From positions 1 through 64,000 of the forward strand of contig NZ_JACHXM010000013.1 in the NCBI RefSeq assembly GCF_014192055.1: a stretch of DNA of 64,000 nt, read 5' to 3'. This DNA comes from Halomonas organivorans. Lineage in GTDB: Bacteria; Pseudomonadota; Gammaproteobacteria; Pseudomonadales; Halomonadaceae. Position numbers and translations under genes: made by a program. Under the pieces are notes generated by a model. That model saw nothing but the letters and a program-made list of their open reading frames with translations, had not been told where the DNA came from and did not search any database. Below, piece after piece: positions 16,203 through 24,957 of this stretch. How positions within the stretch are numbered: position 1 is the stretch's first letter; the number at the start of each line of letters is the position of its first letter.

Positions 16203-16967
16203 TCAGAAGGTCCAGCGGATCATGGCCTGCGGCAGCGACTCGTCGGTGTCCTCGAGGCCGAACTTGTTCTGCCAGTACTGATACTCGAGGCCGACGCCGA
16301 GATTGTCGGTGGCATGCCAGACCAGCTGCGGCTGGGTGAGCAGTTGGGCCTCGAGGTCGCCCTCCTCGGTGATGTAGTCGACGAACCCCTCGAAGGTGAA
16401 GGCGGCGCCGCCCAGGCTGAAGGGCGCGTTCCAGGCCGCAGTGTACTGTGCCGAGCTGCCCTCGGCGGCGGCGCTCTCGTCGTTGCGGTAGAAGGCGTAC
16501 ACCTTGAAGAAGCTGAAGCCGGGCATGGCCAGGTCGGCGGAGAGGCCGGCCATGTGGGTGGTCTTGCGGGTGGAAGAGTTGCGGTCGATGTCCAGCTGAC
16601 CGGTCACGTAGAGCCCCGTCACCGGGCCGAAGGAGAGGTCCAGGCCGGTGGCCTTGCCGATGTTGCCGCGCAGGTTCCACTCGGCGTGGACGCTGCCGTG
16701 GTCCTGCTCGTCCTCGCTGCCCTGGTCCAGGTTGGTGATGTCGGCGAAGAAGAAGCTGTCGCCGTAGGTCCATCCGGAAGCGTTGGCGACGGTCAGGATG
16801 GCGTGCTTTTCGTTGTCGATATCGAAGCCGGCGTCGGCGGTGTCCTCGTAGTCCCAGCCGTAGAGGGTCTCGACCTTGGTCGTGCTGTAGATCGCGGCGC
16901 TGGCGCCCTGGGCGGCGAGCAGCGAGGCGGCGGCGGTGGCGATGGCGAGTTGGGTCCTGGTAGGCAT
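16203..16967 (-). CDS. Tsx/OmpK-like nucleoside-specific outer-membrane channel
   Basis: A 254-residue outer-membrane protein. A Sec signal ends at GASAA; the mature chain consists of alternating aromatic strands and ends in MIRWTF, a C-terminal phenylalanine typical of beta-barrel assembly. Features recalling Tsx/OmpK are the N-terminal TTKVETLYGWDYE and FFFADITNLDQGS. Its role is diffusion of nucleosides or similar small solutes across the outer membrane. It is transcribed divergently from the dctPQM operon, across a 364-bp AT-rich gap. Confidence 0.8.
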   Translation of the reverse strand: MPTRTQLAIATAAASLLAAQGASAAIYSTTKVETLYGWDYEDTADAGFDIDNEKHAILTVANASGWTYGDSFFFADITNLDQGSEDEQDHGSVHAEWNLRGNIGKATGLDLSFGPVTGLYVTGQLDIDRNSSTRKTTHMAGLSADLAMPGFSFFKVYAFYRNDESAAAEGSSAQYTAAWNAPFSLGGAAFTFEGFVDYITEEGDLEAQLLTQPQLVWHATDNLGVGLEYQYWQNKFGLEDTDESLPQAMIRWTF

Positions 16968-17331
16968 CCGAAGTCTCCGTTGTTGGCTGTTGTCGTGGGA
17001 GCGGGTCGATGCGTCGAGCGTCCAGCCGCGTGACGGGCCCTGGCACTGTCTGGGCGGGGATTGCCCGCGAGGGGCGGATGGACGACATCGAAGCTTGTTG
17101 TTGTATCCAGTTATCTCAGTTTCTGGATGTCTTTATTGAGGACAATGCTTGGATACAGTTATAAACATCTATGTGAACTTCATCAACATAGTTTGTATAC
17201 ATTTTGTGTCGGGCAGGCCGCGGTGGGGGCGGCGTCACTTGTCGGGGCGGGTGACTTGCAGGCATATTTGAAGGTTGCGAATAACCGATAACGCCGATAG
17301 CCGCTCGCCATGCGGCCTACAAGGACACGCC
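16968..17331. promoter_or_regulatory. Regulatory gap between the Tsx-like porin and dctP
   Basis: No gene is seen. The part from 17095 to 17210 is much more AT-rich than its surroundings and contains several symmetric elements: CTATGT at 17169-17174 facing ACATAG at 17186-17191, TGTATCC at 17102-17108 facing GGATACA at 17151-17157, and the FCD-type palindrome at 17194-17201. This is likely the divergent promoter for the porin and the TRAP operon. Confidence 0.65.
17193..17202. promoter_or_regulatory. Candidate GntR/FCD operator TTGTATACAT
   Basis: It differs by one base from the TTGTATACAA palindrome upstream of the GntR gene (424-433). It lies 130 bp before dctP in an AT-rich promoter region. 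Control of the TRAP operon by that regulator, or by a relative outside the window, is a testable inference. Confidence 0.5.
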
Positions 17332-18342
17332 ATGCCCACGACCCGCCCCATCGCCCGACTCGTCGCCACCCTGGCCGGTGCCGCCCTGCTGACCTCGGCG
17401 CTCTCCGCCCAGGCGCGCGAGCTCTCCGTCTCCACCGTGCTGTCCGATGCCTTTCCCTGGGGCCAGGCCGCCCAGAAGTGGGCCGACCTGGTGGCCGAGC
17501 GCTCCGACGGTGAACTGACCCTGCGCGTCTATCCCAACGCCCAACTGGTCAGCGGCGACCAGACCCGCGAGTTCTCCGCCATGCGCTCTGGCCTGATCGA
17601 CCTGGCGGTGGGCTCGACCATCAACTGGTCGCCGCAGGTGCCGGCGCTCAACCTCTTTTCGCTGCCGTTCTTCCTGCCCGACGAGGCCGCCGTGGATGCG
17701 GTGACCGGCGGCGAAGCCGGCGAGATGATCTTCTCGGCCATCGAGGACAAGGGCGTGGTGCCCCTGGCCTGGGGCGAGAACGGCTTTCGTCAGCTGTCGA
17801 ACTCCAGCGGCGACATCGACGAGCCGGCCGACCTCGAGGGCCTGAAGATTCGTGTCGTGGGCTCGCCGCTGTTCCAGGACACCTTCACCGCTCTCGGCGC
17901 CAATCCCACCCAGATGAGCTGGGCCGACGCCAAGCCGGCGCTGACCACCGGCGCCGTGGACGGCCAGGAGAATCCGCTGTCGGTGTTCGACGTGGCGCGC
18001 ATCGACCAGGTCGGGCAGACCCACCTGACGCTGTGGAACTACATGAATGACCCGCTGGTGTTCGCCTCCAACCGCCAGGTGTGGGGCTCGCTGACCGAAG
18101 AGCAGCGCGAGATGCTGCGCGAGACCGCCATCGAGGCAGGCGCCTGGGAGATCGCCAAGACCCGCGAGGAACAGGCCGGTCGGCTGGAGGCGATTCGCGA
18201 GCGCGGCGTGACCGTCACCGAGCTGGACGACAGCCAGTACCAGGCCTTCGTCGAGGCGACCGATAGCGTCCACGAGAAGTGGGTGCCGCGCATCGGCGAG
18301 GAGATCGTCGAGGCCGCCCGCGGCGACATCGACGCGCCCTGA
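17332..18342 (+). CDS. dctP: TRAP transporter solute-binding protein, DctP family
   Basis: A 336-residue periplasmic binding protein. The Sec signal ends at SAQARE. The mature DctP fold includes FPWGQAAQKWADLVAERSDG, VYPNAQLVSGDQTREFSAMRSG and the GLKIRVVGSPLFQDTFTALGANPTQMSW segment, which holds the arginine that salt-bridges substrate carboxylates in the family. This implies an organic acid ligand. It precedes dctQ and dctM in the same direction. AAGGA lies 6 bases before ATG 17332. A strong hairpin separates it from dctQ, which fits higher expression of the binding protein than of the membrane subunits. Confidence 0.92.
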   Translation: MPTTRPIARLVATLAGAALLTSALSAQARELSVSTVLSDAFPWGQAAQKWADLVAERSDGELTLRVYPNAQLVSGDQTREFSAMRSGLIDLAVGSTINWSPQVPALNLFSLPFFLPDEAAVDAVTGGEAGEMIFSAIEDKGVVPLAWGENGFRQLSNSSGDIDEPADLEGLKIRVVGSPLFQDTFTALGANPTQMSWADAKPALTTGAVDGQENPLSVFDVARIDQVGQTHLTLWNYMNDPLVFASNRQVWGSLTEEQREMLRETAIEAGAWEIAKTREEQAGRLEAIRERGVTVTELDDSQYQAFVEATDSVHEKWVPRIGEEIVEAARGDIDAP

Positions 18343-18361
18343 GGGGCTCGCCACTCCGTGA

Positions 18362-18391
18362 GACGTCGCCCGGCTTCGGCCGGGCGACGTC
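18362..18391 (+). terminator. Intra-operon hairpin between dctP and dctQ
   Basis: A perfect 13-bp stem (18362-18374 with 18379-18391) capped by a UUCG tetraloop, 19 bp after the dctP stop. It lacks a long U-run, so it is more likely to protect or attenuate the mRNA than to end it completely. Confidence 0.75.
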
Positions 18392-18421
18392 GTGTATTTC
18401 CCTCCGTCAAGAACTCCCGTC

Positions 18422-18898
18422 ATGAAACGTCCCGATGCAAGACTCGAGCGCGTGCTCGCGACCCTGGCCATCCTGATCATCGGCCTGATCAGTCTGGCCA
18501 ACGTGGTGGTGCGCTACGTCACCGACGCCTCCTTCGCCTTCACCGAGGAATTCTCGGTGTTCCTGCTGGTGCTGATGACCTTCGCCGGGGCCTCGGTGGC
18601 GCTGCGCGGTCATCGCCATATCCGCATCGGCCTGCTGGAGCGGGCCCTGCCGCCTGGGCCGCGGCGCCTGTTGATCCTCTTCCAGGGCCTGTGTGGTCTG
18701 GTCGTGCTGGGCCTGATCACCTGGTTTGGTGCCAGGATGGCCTGGCAGGAGTACCAGTGGGAAACGCTGTCGCCGGGCCTGGGCCTGCCGCAGTGGTGGT
18801 ACCTGGTATGGCTGCCGCTGCTGGCCGGGCTGATGCTGTGGCGTCAGTGCCAGCAGACCCTCGATCGCCTGCGCGGAGGGCTCGACGATGAGTCCTGA
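18422..18898 (+). CDS. dctQ: TRAP transporter small permease, DctQ family
   Basis: A 158-residue inner-membrane protein with four membrane segments. Family landmarks are the N-terminal LATLAILIIGLISLANVVVRYV, the FTEEFSVFLLVLMTFAGASVALRGHRHIRIGLL segment, and a fourth helix YLVWLPLLAGLMLW. It pairs with DctM to form the sodium-driven TRAP membrane complex. Its end overlaps dctM by 11 bp, so translation is coupled. Confidence 0.9.
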   Translation: MKRPDARLERVLATLAILIIGLISLANVVVRYVTDASFAFTEEFSVFLLVLMTFAGASVALRGHRHIRIGLLERALPPGPRRLLILFQGLCGLVVLGLITWFGARMAWQEYQWETLSPGLGLPQWWYLVWLPLLAGLMLWRQCQQTLDRLRGGLDDES

Positions 18899-20183
18899 TC
18901 TGTGGATGCTGCTGGCCTTCGCCGGCCTGCTGATCGCCGGGGTGCCGGTCGCCTTCTCGCTGGGTTTGTCCGGTGCGGTGGGCATCGTCGCCGGACTGTC
19001 GCCGTCGATGCTGGCGACGCTTGGCACCAACACCTACAACAGCGTCGCCAAGTACCCGTTGATCGCCATTCCGCTGTTCATCCTCACCGGTCTGATCTTC
19101 GAGCGCGCTGGCGTAGCGGCGCGCCTGGTGCGCTTCGCCCAGGCGCTGATCGGCCCGCGTCACGGTGGGCTGGCGCTGGTGGCGGTGCTGGTATGCATGA
19201 TCATGGGGGGCATGAGCGGCTCCGGTCCCGCCGACGCCGCCGCCGTGGCCATGGTGATGCTGCCGAGCATGACCCGGGCCGGCTACCCCAAGCCCTTTTC
19301 GGCGACGCTGATCGCGGCGTCGGCCTCCACGGCGATCCTGATACCGCCTTCGGTGGCGCTGATCCTGTACTCCATCGTGGTGCCGGGGGTGGATCTGCGC
19401 GCGCTGTTCGCCGCCGGCCTGTTCCCGGGAATGTTGGCCGGGGCAGCGCTGCTGCTGCCGGCCTGGTGGCTGTCGCGGCGCAACGGCTGGGAGGCGCCCG
19501 ACGAGGTGGAGCGCCCGCCGCTCGGCGCAAGCTTCCGCCAGGCGATCCCGGCGCTGTTCGCGCCGGTGCTGATCCTTGGCGGGTTGCGCAGCGGGCTGTT
19601 CACGCCCACCGAGGCGGCGGTGGTGGCGGTGGCCTATGGCGTGGTGGTGGGCCTGTGGCTGACCCGTGAGCTCGGCTGGCGAGACCTCTGGGAACTGCTC
19701 GGCGAAGCCGCGGTGATTTCCGGGGTGGTGATGCTGATTATCGCCCTGGCCGGCATCTTCGCCTGGGCGGGCACCATGCTGGGCACCTTCCGCCATCTGG
19801 CGGAGTGGGTGATCGGGCTCTCGGACAACGGCGCGCTGTTGCTGGTGCTGATCATGCTGGCGGTGCTGGTGGCCGGCATGCTGCTCGACGCCATCTCGAT
19901 CTACTTGATCATGATGCCGATCCTGGTGCCGGTGATGCAGCACTTCGGCTGGAATCCGGTGTGGTTCGGCATCCTGCTGGCGATGAACATCGCCATCGGA
20001 CAGTTCACGCCGCCGGTGGCGGTCAACCTGATGGTTACCACCGAGGTGGCGCGGATTCGCCTGGAGCATACCGTGGGTTGGGCGATGGTGTTCGTCGTTG
20101 CCATGGCCGTGGCCCTGGCGCTGGTGGCGATCTTCCCGGGCATCGCCCTGTGGCTACCCGGCATTCTTGGCTACAACGTCTAG
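18888..20183 (+). CDS. dctM: TRAP transporter large permease, DctM family
   Basis: A 431-residue membrane protein of about 12 segments and the ion-coupled transport subunit. Typical segments include PLFILTGLIFERAGVAARLV, GGMSGSGPADAAAVAMVMLP and the late GQFTPPVAVNLMVTTEVAR motif. GGAGG lies before ATG 18888 within the dctQ end. It forms a complete DctPQM import system with the two preceding genes, probably for a C4-like or sugar acid. Confidence 0.92.
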   Translation: MSPDLWMLLAFAGLLIAGVPVAFSLGLSGAVGIVAGLSPSMLATLGTNTYNSVAKYPLIAIPLFILTGLIFERAGVAARLVRFAQALIGPRHGGLALVAVLVCMIMGGMSGSGPADAAAVAMVMLPSMTRAGYPKPFSATLIAASASTAILIPPSVALILYSIVVPGVDLRALFAAGLFPGMLAGAALLLPAWWLSRRNGWEAPDEVERPPLGASFRQAIPALFAPVLILGGLRSGLFTPTEAAVVAVAYGVVVGLWLTRELGWRDLWELLGEAAVISGVVMLIIALAGIFAWAGTMLGTFRHLAEWVIGLSDNGALLLVLIMLAVLVAGMLLDAISIYLIMMPILVPVMQHFGWNPVWFGILLAMNIAIGQFTPPVAVNLMVTTEVARIRLEHTVGWAMVFVVAMAVALALVAIFPGIALWLPGILGYNV

Positions 20184-20190
20184 GCTTGTT

Positions 20191-20232
20191 GCGGGCTGCG
20201 GGCTGCGGGCTGCGGGCTGCGGGCTGCGGGCT
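20191..20232. repeat. 7-bp tandem repeat (GCGGGCT)x6
   Basis: Six exact head-to-tail copies of GCGGGCT immediately after dctM (20191-20232), followed by a diverged GCGGGCTTCGGG tail. It is intergenic, between convergent genes. Such a repeat is prone to copy-number change. Confidence 0.95.
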
Positions 20233-20277
20233 TCGGGATGCGAGCGGCAGGGCAAAAGGGCGTGACCCTGTGGCGGT

Positions 20278-20811
20278 TCAGTCGCGTCGTCCCAGGGCGG
20301 TCAGGGTGCGTTGATGCAGTTCGGCGCTGGCGGCGTCGAACAGTACGAAGCGTACCCGCTTGACCGCCGGGCAGCTCGGCAGGATGGCCAGCACCGTGGC
20401 CAGGGCGATGCGTGCCGCTTCGGCGGCGGGATAGCCGAAGGCCCCGGTGGACAGCGCCGGGAAGGCGATGCTCGTGATGCCGTGCTGCTCGGCCAGCTCC
20501 AGGGCGTGGCGATAGCAGTCGGCGAGCAGTTCGTCGGAGGGCTCGTCGACGCCATATACCGGCCCCAGGCAGTGGATGACGTGGCGATTGGGCAGGCCGA
20601 AGGCCTCGGTGATCACCGCCTGGCCGGGCTGGATGGGCGCCAGCGGCCGGCAGGCTTCGGCGAGCTCTGGCCCGGCGGCGCGGTGCAGCGCTCCGGCCAC
20701 GCCACCGCCGCTGCGCAGCGCCGCGTTGGCGGCGTTGACGACGGCCTCGATGTCGTCCTGGCGGGCAATGTCACCTTGTCGGCACTCGATGTGAGACGCG
20801 GCAGCGCTCAT
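20278..20811 (-). CDS. Macrodomain protein, probable O-acetyl-ADP-ribose deacetylase
   Basis: A 177-residue cytoplasmic macrodomain protein of the YmdB/MacroD type. Key motifs are IEAVVNAANAALRSGGGVAGALHRAAG (catalytic Asn and the glycine loop that holds ADP-ribose), then FPALSTGAFGYPAAEAARIAL (the diphosphate-binding loop). It would hydrolyse O-acetyl-ADP-ribose or remove ADP-ribose from proteins. ATG 20811 is preferred to 20823 because GGAG lies 6 bases upstream. It stands alone between two TRAP operons. Confidence 0.88.
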   Translation of the reverse strand: MSAAASHIECRQGDIARQDDIEAVVNAANAALRSGGGVAGALHRAAGPELAEACRPLAPIQPGQAVITEAFGLPNRHVIHCLGPVYGVDEPSDELLADCYRHALELAEQHGITSIAFPALSTGAFGYPAAEAARIALATVLAILPSCPAVKRVRFVLFDAASAELHQRTLTALGRRD

Positions 20812-21236
20812 GTCGGTCTCCATTCAAACACGGGCTCACCTGCAGTCTGATGGGTTCAACGGCCGCCTGGCAAGATTCTCCAGGCAAGCCGCCCCGTCGC
20901 TCGTGACTCCTCCTTCACATGACGATTCCAGGGCTTGCCGCGGCTGATGGTGTTCTGAATTGCCTCTATGATGGGGCCCGGTAGGGGCTGTCCACCCGGG
21001 GGCGATGACCGGTGTCGTGCCCTCCTCGAGGTGGCTGAGTGTCGGGCCCGGTGCATTCGACAGGTCGAAATAAACGGGCCCCTAACGTTGATGACAACTA
21101 AAATGACAGGGACGGAAAAATCCTCATCGGACAGACGTTTTTTCGCTAAAGTAGTCGGTAGCGGTTATGCCGCCCAAGGTCTTGCACGAGTGACCGCAGA
21201 TACTCGCTTCGTCCACAACGTCAAAGAGGTGCGTCA
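20812..21236. other. 425-bp gap upstream of the TAXI TRAP operon
   Basis: No gene was found. It contains divergent promoter space for the macrodomain gene (minus) and the TAXI binding protein (plus). GGGCCCG near 21044 and CGGGCCC near 21075 could pair as a hairpin, but the spacing is loose. The last 160 bp are more AT-rich and probably hold the TRAP promoter. Confidence 0.5.
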
Positions 21237-22217
21237 ATGAAACGCCATGCTTTCTCCACCGCCGCCGTCTCCGGCGCGCTGCTGGGAGCCGCCATGTTCG
21301 CCTCGCCGGTCATGGCCCAGGAAGAAGAACAGTTCATCACCATCGGTACCGGCGGTCAGACCGGCGTGTACTACGTGGTCGGGCAGTCGGTGTGTCGCCT
21401 GGTCAACCGCCTCGAAGACGCCAATATCAAGTGCAACGCACCGTCCACCGGCGGTTCGGTGGCCAACATCAACGGCCTCAAGTCCGGCGAGCTGGACATG
21501 GGCGTGGTGCAGTCCGATGTCCAGTACCAGGCCTACAACGGCACCGGCAACTTCGACGGCGAACCCTACGACAAGCTGCGTGCCATTTTCCGCGTGCACG
21601 GCGAGCCATTGACCATCCTGGCGCGTGCCGACTCCGGCATCGAGACCCTCGATGACCTGGAAGGCAAGCGCGTCAATATCGGCAACCCGGGCTCCGGGCA
21701 GCGCAACACCATGGAAGTGGTGATGAACGCCAAGGGCTGGACCGAGGACTCGTTCGCGCTGGCGTCTCAGCTCGATGCCGCCGAGATGGCCTCCGCCCTG
21801 GCCGACAACAACATCGACGCCATGGCCTACGTGGTCGGCCACCCCAACGGTGCCATCCAGGAAGCCACCACGACCGTGGATTCGCGTCTGATTCCGCTCA
21901 ACGACGACGATATCAAGGGCATCGTCGAAGAGTATCCCTACTACTCCATGTCGGTGATTCCCGGCGGCCTCTACAAGGGCAACCCGGATGACGTCGAGAC
22001 CTTCGGCGTAGCGGCTACCTTCGTGACCGATACCGATACCAACGACGAAGTGGTCTACCAGACCGTCAAGGCGATCTTCGACAACTTCGATCGCTTCAAG
22101 CAGCTGCACCCGGCCTTCGCCAACCTGGATCCGCAGGAGATGGTGACCCAGGGGCTCTCGGCACCGCTTCACGAAGGGGCCGCGCGCTACTATCGCGAAC
22201 AGGGCTGGATCGAGTGA
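21237..22217 (+). CDS. TRAP transporter solute-binding protein, TAXI family
   Basis: A 326-residue periplasmic protein. The Sec signal ends at PVMAQEE. The TAXI family is recognised by FITIGTGGQTGVYYVVGQSVCRLVNR and by LKSGELDMGVVQSDVQYQAYNG, LEGKRVNIGNPGSGQRNTME and VIPGGLYKGN. TAXI proteins are a separate lineage from DctP and work with fused QM permeases, exactly what follows here. Ligands known for the family include glutamate and other carboxylates; not assignable here. GAGGTG lies just before ATG 21237. A strong hairpin follows its stop. Confidence 0.92.
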   Translation: MKRHAFSTAAVSGALLGAAMFASPVMAQEEEQFITIGTGGQTGVYYVVGQSVCRLVNRLEDANIKCNAPSTGGSVANINGLKSGELDMGVVQSDVQYQAYNGTGNFDGEPYDKLRAIFRVHGEPLTILARADSGIETLDDLEGKRVNIGNPGSGQRNTMEVVMNAKGWTEDSFALASQLDAAEMASALADNNIDAMAYVVGHPNGAIQEATTTVDSRLIPLNDDDIKGIVEEYPYYSMSVIPGGLYKGNPDDVETFGVAATFVTDTDTNDEVVYQTVKAIFDNFDRFKQLHPAFANLDPQEMVTQGLSAPLHEGAARYYREQGWIE

Positions 22218-22255
22218 TCGCCATTCATTGAGATCACCGTATTTCGCTGAATGAT

Positions 22256-22280
22256 GCGCGGCCCTCGCCGAGGGCCGCGC
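22256..22280 (+). terminator. Hairpin after the TAXI binding-protein gene
   Basis: A perfect 11-bp stem (22256-22266 with 22270-22280) with a 3-base loop, followed by TTTGCGTTT. It lies between the binding-protein gene and the permease gene, so it likely acts as an attenuator that lowers permease expression. Confidence 0.75.
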
Positions 22281-22350
22281 TTTGCGTTTGCGGTGCAGGT
22301 GGGCATCGCACGCATTCGATGAGAGATCGACGCAGAGGCAGGGCACGCTT

Positions 22351-24945
22351 ATGACTGAAGATAACAAGAGGGCGCCGGGCGCCGAGGTCGACCTTGAAGA
22401 CATGGTCGCCTCCAGCGATACCGGGGCGCGAAAACCGGCTGGAACGCCGGGCAAGCTGCTGGTCGGCATCGCCGCGGTTTGGTCGCTCTTCCAGCTGTGG
22501 ATTGCCTCGCCGATTCCCTTCATGCTGGGATTCGGGGTCTTCAACGCCACCGAGGCGCGCTCCATTCACCTGGCCTTCGCACTTTTCCTGGCCTATATGG
22601 CCTATCCCGCGCTCAAGCGCTCCCCACGTGATCGCATTCCGCTCATGGACTGGGTGCTGGCCCTGGCGGCGGCGTTCTGCGGCGCCTACATGTTCATGTT
22701 CTACGAGCAGTTGGCCGAGCGCCCGGGCGCGCCGATCCTGCAGGACGTGATCGTCGGCGTGATCGGTATCGTGCTGCTGCTCGAGGCGACGCGCCGGGCC
22801 CTGGGGCCACCGCTGATGATCGTGGCCCTGGTATTTCTCGTCTACAGCCTGGCCGGGCCATGGATGCCGGGCATCCTGGCTCATGGTGGGGTCAGCCTGC
22901 AGGGGTTGATCAATCACCAGTGGCTGACGACCCAGGGGGTGTTCGGCATTGCCCTTGGCGTGTCGACGAGTTTCGTCTTCCTGTTCGTGCTGTTCGGTGC
23001 CTTGCTCGACAAGGCCGGGGCCGGCAACTATTTCATCAAGGTCGCCTTCTCGCTGCTCGGCCACTATCGCGGCGGGCCGGCCAAGGCCGCCGTGGTGGCA
23101 TCCGGCATGACCGGGCTGATCTCCGGCTCTTCGATCGCCAACGTGGTGACCACCGGCACCTTTACCGTGCCGATGATGAAGCGCGTCGGCTTTTCCGCCG
23201 AGAAAGCCGGGGCCGTGGAGGTGGCATCCTCGGTCAACGGGCAGATCATGCCGCCGGTCATGGGGGCCGCGGCCTTCCTGATGGTCGAGTACGTGGGCAT
23301 CTCCTACGTGGAGGTGATCAAGCACGCTTTCCTGCCGGCGCTGATCTCCTATATCGCGCTGGTCTACATCGTCCACCTCGAGGCGCTCAAGGCGAACATG
23401 CAGGGGCTGGAGAGCAGCAATCCGCCCAAGCCGCTGCTGCGCAAGGTGGTGGGCTTCCTGGCTGGCCTGTTGCTGATGATGATCACCGCGCTGGTGGTCT
23501 ATTACGGCCTGGGCTGGCTCAAGCCGGTGCTCGGCGACGCCACGCCATGGCTGGTGGCGGTTCTGCTGGCGGCGGTCTATGTGGGGCTGCTCAAGGTGGC
23601 CGCAGGCTACCCCGAGCTGGAGCTCGACGATCCCAACGAGCCGGTCTACAAGCTGCCGCAGACTCGCCCGACGGTGATGGTCGGCCTGCAGTACATCCTG
23701 CCGGTGATCGTGCTGATCTGGTGTTTGATGGTGGAGCGGCTCTCGCCGGGGCTGTCGGCCTTCTGGGCCACCGTGTTCATGGTCTTCATCATGATTACCC
23801 AGCGCCCGATCACCTCGTTCTTCCGCCATCGCAGCAACCTGGCGGAAGATATCCGCGAAGGCTTCCTCGACCTCTGGGATGGCCTGGTGACCGGCGCTCG
23901 CAACATGATCGGCATCGGTATCGCCACCGCCACCGCCGGCATCATCGTCGGTGCCGTCTCCCAGACCGGGGTTGGGCTGGTGCTGGCGGACGTGGTGGAG
24001 ATCCTCTCGATGGGCAACCTGCTGCTGATCCTGCTGTTCACTGCGGTGCTCAGCCTGATCCTCGGCATGGGGCTTCCCACTACTGCCAACTACATCGTGG
24101 TGTCTGCGCTGCTGGCGCCGGTGATCGTCCAGCTCGGCGAGCAGAACGGCCTGCTGGTGCCACTGATCGCGGTACACCTGTTCGTGTTCTATTTCGGCAT
24201 CATGGCTGACGTGACGCCGCCGGTGGGGCTGGCGTCGTTCGCTGCGGCGGCGGTATCCGGTGGGGATCCCATGCGCACCGGCTTCCAGGCGTTCTACTAC
24301 AGCCTGCGCACGGCGGCGCTGCCGTTCCTGTTCATCTTCAACACCGACCTGCTGCTGATCGACGTCTCGCCGTTGCAGGGCGTGCTGGTATTCGTGGTGG
24401 CGACGGTGGCGATGCTGATCTTCGCGGCGGCGACCCAGGGCTTCATGATTACCCGCAGTCGCTGGTACGAATCCCTGCTGCTGCTGCTGGTGGCCTTCAC
24501 GCTGTTCCGCCCTGGCTTCTGGATGGACATGATCCATGATCCCTACCGGGATGTGCCGCCGGCCCAGTTCGTCGAAGCGCTGGGCAACGCGGATGCCGAG
24601 TCCACGCTGCGAATCCAGATTGGTGGCCTGGATGCCTATGGGGATCCGATGACCACCTACATGACCCTGCCGGTGCCGGAAGGCGAGACCGGCGAGGACC
24701 GCCTGGCGAACCTGGGGCTGATGCTGCGGTTCGAGGACGACAAGGCGATGGTCGATATGGTCACCTACGGCAGCGAGGCGGCGAAGCTTGGCTTCGACTT
24801 CGATCAGGAGATCATCAAGGTGCAGGCGCCAGTGGATCGCTGGACCAAGGAGTGGATGTGGATCCCCGCCTTCCTGGTGTTTGGCCTGGTGGTGATGTTG
24901 CAGCGCCGGCGCCGCCAACGCGGCGGCGACCCGGTCTCGGCATGA
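22351..24945 (+). CDS. TRAP transporter fused permease (DctQM fusion), TAXI type
   Basis: An 864-residue inner-membrane protein in which the small (Q) and large (M) TRAP subunits are fused, with well over 12 membrane segments. A hydrophilic leader (about 35 residues) precedes the first helix. Landmarks are GLISGSSIANVVTTGTFTVPMMKR and SSVNGQIMPPVMGAAAFLMVEYVG in the first half, and LGMGLPTTANYIVVSALLAPVIV plus ADVTPPVGLASFAAAAVSGGDP in the second. A soluble loop of about 90 residues sits before the final helix. The start at 22351 follows a weak GAGGCAGGG. It is coupled with the UspA gene 12 bp downstream. Confidence 0.9.
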   Translation: MTEDNKRAPGAEVDLEDMVASSDTGARKPAGTPGKLLVGIAAVWSLFQLWIASPIPFMLGFGVFNATEARSIHLAFALFLAYMAYPALKRSPRDRIPLMDWVLALAAAFCGAYMFMFYEQLAERPGAPILQDVIVGVIGIVLLLEATRRALGPPLMIVALVFLVYSLAGPWMPGILAHGGVSLQGLINHQWLTTQGVFGIALGVSTSFVFLFVLFGALLDKAGAGNYFIKVAFSLLGHYRGGPAKAAVVASGMTGLISGSSIANVVTTGTFTVPMMKRVGFSAEKAGAVEVASSVNGQIMPPVMGAAAFLMVEYVGISYVEVIKHAFLPALISYIALVYIVHLEALKANMQGLESSNPPKPLLRKVVGFLAGLLLMMITALVVYYGLGWLKPVLGDATPWLVAVLLAAVYVGLLKVAAGYPELELDDPNEPVYKLPQTRPTVMVGLQYILPVIVLIWCLMVERLSPGLSAFWATVFMVFIMITQRPITSFFRHRSNLAEDIREGFLDLWDGLVTGARNMIGIGIATATAGIIVGAVSQTGVGLVLADVVEILSMGNLLLILLFTAVLSLILGMGLPTTANYIVVSALLAPVIVQLGEQNGLLVPLIAVHLFVFYFGIMADVTPPVGLASFAAAAVSGGDPMRTGFQAFYYSLRTAALPFLFIFNTDLLLIDVSPLQGVLVFVVATVAMLIFAAATQGFMITRSRWYESLLLLLVAFTLFRPGFWMDMIHDPYRDVPPAQFVEALGNADAESTLRIQIGGLDAYGDPMTTYMTLPVPEGETGEDRLANLGLMLRFEDDKAMVDMVTYGSEAAKLGFDFDQEIIKVQAPVDRWTKEWMWIPAFLVFGLVVMLQRRRRQRGGDPVSA

Positions 24946-24957
24946 TGGAGGTGTCCC

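Noticed and set aside
20191-20232. Short repeat array as a CRISPR
   Set aside because: Units are 7 bp, head to tail, with no spacers; it is a simple tandem repeat.
21044-21081. Possible hairpin GGGCCCG/CGGGCCC before the TAXI gene
   Set aside because: Short arms and a loose 25-base loop with no U-run; not enough to call a terminator or small RNA.
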